Source of the DNA: Marsupella aquatica
Taxonomy: Eukaryota; Marchantiophyta
Assembly (NCBI GenBank): GCA_973895155.1
Contig: OZ316894.1
Location: 26,350,001 to 26,414,000, forward strand
Direction: 5' to 3'
DNA length: 64,000 nt
The notes beneath the pieces were generated by a model. The model was not told the origin of the DNA and did no database searches. It saw only the letters and a program-made list of their open reading frames with translations. Below, piece after piece: positions 59,317 to 64,000 of the stretch (positions within the stretch are counted from its first letter, which is position 1; every line of letters begins with the position of its first letter). A program made the translations under genes and the position numbers.

Positions 59317-60990
59317 ATGGGTAAGGAGCAGGATAGTCTGTTGATGTTTCTTTCGATGGAGAAGCAACAGGATCTTGAGGGTTGCTGTGAGGAGAAGCCG
59401 AAGCTAGTGGTGCCGGAGCAGCTGCAGAGCGTCAAGGAAGAAGCTGAAGGTGTGGTATCTACATGCCCGGTGTTCTGGAACTGCTTTGCAGCCGGTTTAT
59501 TGCTTCTGTCTCTTCTTTCAGGAGCGTACCAGTTTTACCCTTATTTGCAGCGCTTCCTACGGCCTGAGCAAGTTCAGGAGTATACAGTTGATGTATACGA
59601 TGTCCCTGGCCGAACGAACGATCAGGTCCTCGATGGATTTTTTGAAGAGCTTCGATTCGCCGACCCTTTCAGCCATCGTGATGAGTACCAGGGTGAGGCT
59701 ATTTTGCATGACGGCCGAGCATACCTCACATCTCAGCACTCTAGTGACGAGAAGGGTGTGGTTGCAAGGCCCCACAGTGTGGGAAGACTTCTCCACTCTC
59801 AGGTACTGCGAATGAAGCACAGAGGTCCCAAGCCTGGTCAGGAATTTGTGGCCTCTTTCCAAGTCACGTTTGTGTTCTCCATCGAGAATACCCTTGCAGG
59901 CAGAGAAGCCACCGGTGATGGTTTTGCATTTGTCATGGTGCCGGAGGGGAATGTAATGGGGAGCGCTGGTGGAAGCCTTGGCGTCATAGATACGGACAAG
60001 GAGTGCTACCACACATTTGCGGTGGAATTCGATACCTGGAAAAACCCTTCCCTCCATGACATTAGTAACAACCATGTGGGGGTTAATGTGAACTCCATGG
60101 TCTCAGTGGTAGCAGAAGAAGCAGGTTATTGGTCATCAGATGACAACGAACGACGTGAAAATGAGTTCCAACCTCTGGATCTCACCAGTGGCAAGATTCA
60201 AGCTTGGATTGATTATGATGGCATGTCTCAGGAGTTGACTGTAAGGATCAGCCCTAGTCTTGGAAAGAAGCCTCACAAGCCGCTTCTGAGGAAAAATCTT
60301 GATCTTTCCAAGGTTTTCAACCAGTATATGTCGGTTGGATTCTCGGCTGCTACCGGGGACTTCGCTGCCAAGCACATCATCCACGGTTGGCAGTTTGAGG
60401 AGAGTAGTACATCTCAGTATTGGCAAAGTGTCGATAATGTGTACCAGGAGCAAGTATCAGTATCGCCTACGGCTTCCGAGACTTCTAGAAAGTCTCAGCT
60501 TTACCATATGGAGGGGCTTCCTAGGGATCTATCAAATCTTCCAGTGTTCAGGAACCCACACAAGCATCGCCTCGGCGACATGTCCAGGGGGGCAGCTATC
60601 ACTGCGGCCTTGTCTTCGTCGAAGGAGTCGGCAGAGACGAGGCCACTGAGGGAAATGAGGAAGCACTGTGCTGAGGTTTTGCCAGATTTCACCAAAATGG
60701 ACTTCGCGACCTTCAAGGAGCATGTGGTATTGAATTCGTTGTGGATCTTGTTGGGCTTGGCGTCGGCCGTGCTCTTCATACATCTGCTATTCATTGCCTA
60801 CCACATCCTCGTGGGATGCTATGACACCTGCTTGGACCACAATGGCGAGCCTTTAGGGAAGGTATATCACAGGGTCCTCGACACGTCCGATGAGGATTCG
60901 GATAATGCGAGATACGTTCTGGTTGTGAGCGAGATTCAACAATACCAACAATCATCTCACTCCGGAAACAGGCTTTCGGATACAGTTTAA
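59317..60990 (+). CDS. L-type (legume) lectin-domain membrane protein without kinase
   Basis: An intronless gene of 557 aa. The ATG at 59317 is used because the frame-opening codon six bases upstream is GTG. A first hydrophobic segment lies at about residues 52-72 after a 50-residue hydrophilic leader, so it looks like a signal anchor rather than a cleaved signal peptide. The legume-lectin domain covers about 95-365. It has GDGFAFVM (D201), VEFDTW (E237, D239, W241), N243, D248 and H253 in NNHVGVNVNS, which match the Ca/Mn-binding loop of legume lectins. A second transmembrane segment lies at about 473-497, followed by a hydrophilic tail of about 55 residues. The kinase found in lectin receptor kinases is absent. 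The topology predicts an extracytoplasmic lectin domain held between two membrane anchors. A role in glycan sensing or glycoprotein trafficking is inference. Confidence 0.88.
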   Translation: MGKEQDSLLMFLSMEKQQDLEGCCEEKPKLVVPEQLQSVKEEAEGVVSTCPVFWNCFAAGLLLLSLLSGAYQFYPYLQRFLRPEQVQEYTVDVYDVPGRTNDQVLDGFFEELRFADPFSHRDEYQGEAILHDGRAYLTSQHSSDEKGVVARPHSVGRLLHSQVLRMKHRGPKPGQEFVASFQVTFVFSIENTLAGREATGDGFAFVMVPEGNVMGSAGGSLGVIDTDKECYHTFAVEFDTWKNPSLHDISNNHVGVNVNSMVSVVAEEAGYWSSDDNERRENEFQPLDLTSGKIQAWIDYDGMSQELTVRISPSLGKKPHKPLLRKNLDLSKVFNQYMSVGFSAATGDFAAKHIIHGWQFEESSTSQYWQSVDNVYQEQVSVSPTASETSRKSQLYHMEGLPRDLSNLPVFRNPHKHRLGDMSRGAAITAALSSSKESAETRPLREMRKHCAEVLPDFTKMDFATFKEHVVLNSLWILLGLASAVLFIHLLFIAYHILVGCYDTCLDHNGEPLGKVYHRVLDTSDEDSDNARYVLVVSEIQQYQQSSHSGNRLSDTV

Positions 60991-61490
60991 TATTATATTT
61001 TGCTTTCCATTCCTGGTTAGAATTAATTGGCACCACAAGGTTCGATCATGCGCGGACCCTTATACTTGTAAAATAGAATTATTTTTTGCCCTATGAGAAG
61101 TGTATCTTGTCACACTATGTACAGCCGAACGATTCAAAGGAGTAGTTGAGTGAGGTATAGCTACCTCACTCTCATAGTTACAATGACTATGAACGATGTC
61201 TATGTAGATAAATGGTTCCGCTCCATTGAGCCTCCATTGAAATAAAGACGAGTTGCGAAGTGAATACTAAATTGATTTTATTACACATTTGACATCTCGT
61301 TGCTGTATCATTCTCTTACTCTGTGGCTTTGGTGACATTGAACTTAGTATTGAATGAATCGAATGAGGTGCATGAAGAGGGTGTGCTCTATGCCCCATAA
61401 TTCCACTGGAAAGAACGGATTTGAAACCAATAGACGGCTCACCGTTGCAAAGGTAGTCCTTTTTCGCTTCACTGATTCTCGAGCAAGCGA
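60991..61490. other. 3' flank of the lectin gene
   Basis: Probable 3' untranslated region, with an AATAAA-type signal near 61241. No further gene is supported. Confidence 0.5.
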
Positions 61491-61815
61491 TGCCTCAATA
61501 GTAGCTTTTACCACCTTCGTTGTGTCTTCCTTTCCGCAAGGAAGAATCCCGGGCAAGATCACACGGCCGTTTGCGTACGTGTGTACGGGCCGGACATTCG
61601 TGGAACCAGGACTCCACCTTCCGAAGTTTGTCTCTCACTGGAGAACCCACGTGCCCGAGGGTTTGAACCTGGGCTGTGCAGGCGCAGGAAAGTGTTCTAC
61701 CACCAGAACAAGGCCCAACGCCCGACGATTGAATTTGCGACGTGGACGGTGAAAAAAGTGGACGGTGAAGGAAAGGGTTCTCCCCCCCTAGCAAGGCCCA
61801 ACTGCTGGGAGTAAG
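61491..61815 (-). mobile_element. tRNA-derived SINE-like unit
   Basis: The minus strand reads GGTGGTAGAACAC (box A-like, about 61697) and GGTTCAAACCCTCG (box B-like, near 61660), spaced as in tRNA genes. The AGTGAGAGACAAACTTCGG region follows, running into a non-tRNA body down to about 61500. A partial duplicate of the head (GTTGGGCCTTG and AGAACCCTTTCCTTC) lies at about 61765-61805. No poly(A) or poly(T) tail or target duplication was fixed. A decayed tRNA gene is the alternative, but the long body argues for a SINE. Confidence 0.55.
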
Positions 61816-63211
61816 AAACACTTACTTTCTTAATCGAGAAATCAGGGTGGAAGCGTTGCCCGCAGCCCTCGTCGTGTTCAATCAGTGATTGCTCTTTGAG
61901 ACGTTGAGTACCGGCTATCAAACTTTATTCCATGTGGAGCCTGCTCGCAGCATCAGTGTTGTGGACAACTGCAAGATTCTGATTTCAGACAAGACCCTTT
62001 TCCGATAGCTGCTAGAAATCCGACGGGGATGGCTTCATATCCGCATTATGAACGCTATGTTGGCTCAGACAGACGATACCACTGGAATAATGATCGTGAT
62101 TCGTGATGCCCTTCTAAGAAAACAAGAATAAATGAGATCATTTTGTTGTTTTGTGTTTTGTGCCAAATACAGTCGAAATATACCCTGGCCTTACTTCCCC
62201 ACTTCTCAATTCTACGACGTCAATGAAGTGGTCATGATCTGGGAATCTTAATTGGCTACCGACAAATTTCTTTTCATCAAAATAACGACCGAGGGTTCCC
62301 TTTTACCCAAGGAAGTGGTCGGCGATCTTGAAATTCGGAGATTGATTACTTTTCATTAAAAGAACAAACTAAGGTCCCCTTTTTACCCGACCTTTTCTGG
62401 ACTAAATTCGATGAAAGAATCCTTCAGTCTTTGGGCCCCAGGGCCTTTATGTTTTGGGGATGGCATCTGTTGTCTCACTGAATGGAATTCAAGGCAAAAT
62501 TTTCAAGGCAAAGTTTTCCCTATGAACACCGTGTGTAAATATTCCCTATGTACGATAGTCTGTGTTGTCAAAGTTTGCACGTTTTGATGACCCTAAACTT
62601 TGCAAGTAGTAACATTGGCAACTTTTTTTTCCAAAATCATGTTTTATTTAGCTGATACAAGCCACTCCAACCAAGGGTTTAGGGTTTAGGGTAAAGCACC
62701 TAGACAACACGCATCCAGGAAGATGGCGTATGTGTTGGCAAGTTCTGACCAAATGATGCTCTGCGCTTCTGAAGAAATCTATAGTTTTATCTAGTAGTCG
62801 TGCATGATTGTGTCCACGGCAGTTGTACCCTTCGACGTTGCAGAGCGCTGGCTGGATCTGTGCTGCTGGAGACGCTGGAGTGCTGGTGTTGCCAAGTTAA
62901 AAAGACATCATGCTCGGCGTTTCTCTGAAAGATCAATCACGTTGGTAAAATTCGTACATATTTGTTCACCAACTCATGATTCAAAGTGCAGTCTTCGAGG
63001 TTGCACAACGCTCCAACTATCATTCTCTGCCTTTATGAGGAATTCAATCATGGTCACGGAAAACATTATCTTATCATGTGGAAGTATATCTGTCCACCCA
63101 CCCATTGAAACCTGAACTACGACCTTCTGGATTCTGGAACCAACAGTAGCTTACGAACTCGACTTCGCCGAGCCTCCAGTTCGACTTCTGGAGACCTGTT
63201 CCATTGGGTTG
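61816..63211. other. intergenic
   Basis: No gene is supported. A short interstitial run of the plant telomere repeat (GGGTTTAGGGTTTAGGG, near 62677-62693) is present. Other open frames are short and featureless. Confidence 0.45.
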
Positions 63212-63500
63212 CCATTTTTTCGAAATGGATGCATCTGTGTCGTTTTGATTGTGGTTTTGCACTGTCTCTTTAAGTATTTTTGAATCGGCTCTCTGGAGTT
63301 TACGTTTACGAGGCTCCAACGTCATGCCATATAGCTAGAAGGTCAGTTCAAGTCAGCCATCTTTTCGAAATGGATGCACCTGTGTCGTTTTGATTGTGGT
63401 TTTGCATTGTCTCTTTAAAGTAAAATTTGAATCTGCTCTCTGGGTTTTACGTTTACGAGGCTCCTACGTCATGTGATATAGCTAGAAGGTCGTTCAATGT
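63212..63500. repeat. ~145-bp tandem duplication
   Basis: Copies start near 63221 and 63366. They share CGAAATGGATGCA, GTGTCGTTTTGATTGTGG, GTTTACGAGGCTCC and ATATAGCTAGAAGGTC. Confidence 0.9.
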
Positions 63501-63529
63501 AATCTGTGGCCCCAAAACCCATATACCAA

Positions 63530-63812
63530 GGTTCTCTAGCTTGGATTTAACCTGGGCAACAAAATAGTAGCTTGAGATTAGACTAGAGCACCCAGTCGCA
63601 ATGACTCAACAGTCCTCAATAATTCTCACCAGAGCATTTCTCTACCTTGATGCAACCTAGACAACGAAATTGTAGCCGGAGATTAGACTAAAGCACTTAG
63701 ACCCAATGATTTAACAGTCCTCAATATTCCCGGAACCGTTCTCTACTATAGCTTGGATTCACCCTGGGCAACAACATAGTAGGTGGAGATTAGACTAAAA
63801 CACGTGGTCCCA
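63530..63812. repeat. three copies of a ~106-bp unit
   Basis: The core GAGATTAGACTA recurs at about 63574, 63679 and 63786. It is accompanied by TTCTCTA, CCTGGGCAACAA and AACAGTCCTCAAT blocks. Confidence 0.85.
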
Positions 63813-64000
63813 CTTAACAGGCAAGCTTCCTTCTTATTGGTTTTTCCCTGGTTTCCCCCCTTTAATGGTTCGTCCTTCTTCCTATTTGTGTTTCCCTTGT
63901 TTTCTTCCTTTCATTGGGTCGTACGTGTTTGGGATCCTTTCTCTAGGTATGGCACTTCTTGCTCTTTGGCATTGTTATAGATATTTATTCAAATGACGTT
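63813..64000. other. window edge, no feature recognised
   Basis: A T/C-rich stretch with an internal imperfect duplication (TTTCCCT-GTTTTC-type blocks near 63842 and 63890). No gene is supported before the window ends. Confidence 0.4.

Noticed and set aside
59557-60075. 172-codon minus-strand frame
   Set aside because: Shadow of the lectin gene on the opposite strand.
61660-61735. Functional tRNA gene
   Set aside because: Box-like motifs are present, but I could not fold a complete cloverleaf and the unit has a long non-tRNA body.
62677-62693. Telomere end or telomeric array
   Set aside because: Only about two TTTAGGG units are present; such short interstitial copies are common in plant promoters and spacers.

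Overview
This is nuclear DNA of a land plant. The evidence is spliceosomal GT-AG introns in every multi-exon gene, a plant-only carotenoid hydroxylase with a plastid transit peptide, a leucine-rich-repeat receptor kinase, a plant BAH-PHD reader, and a Ty1/copia element primed from initiator tRNA-Met. The proteins are clearly but distantly related to flowering-plant orthologues, which would fit a bryophyte or another early-diverging lineage. The species cannot be fixed from the sequence.

Five intact genes are visible. (1) 1660-4452 +: an LRR receptor-like kinase in three exons, with degenerate catalytic motifs. (2) 13646-19340 +: CYP97A/LUT5-type carotene beta-ring hydroxylase; 15 exons join in frame to 562 codons. 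(3) 40968-43036 +: EBS/SHL-type BAH-PHD histone reader, four exons, 199 aa. (4) 45706-47319 -: TrmB-type tRNA (guanine-N7)-methyltransferase with a probable organelle transit peptide, two exons, 328 aa. (5) 59317-60990 +: an intronless L-type lectin with two transmembrane segments and no kinase domain.

Between the genes lie decayed genes and mobile DNA. There is a LINE reverse-transcriptase relic (about 6.4-7.7 kb), a solo copia LTR (8.5 kb), an antisense MFS-transporter pseudogene (20.1-20.9 kb), and a 16-kb transposon nest (22.7-38.6 kb). The nest is built on a long inverted repeat of about 1.2-1.3 kb per arm. One arm is split by a full-length, dead Ty1/copia element with a perfect 5-bp target duplication. 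The loop of the nest contains smaller inverted-repeat elements with GGACCCCC-type ends and a fragment resembling the sulfite oxidase dimerisation domain. A hAT-like MITE family is present, two copies with perfect 8-bp target duplications, and one of these sits about 200 bp upstream of the TrmB-type gene. A tRNA-derived SINE-like unit lies at 61.5-61.8 kb. Many 45-150 bp tandem duplications fill the rest.

The five genes do not form a functional cluster. No CRISPR array, operon, rRNA or canonical tRNA gene was seen. All coordinates, splice junctions and repeat alignments were read by eye, so fine boundaries of the repeats are approximate.
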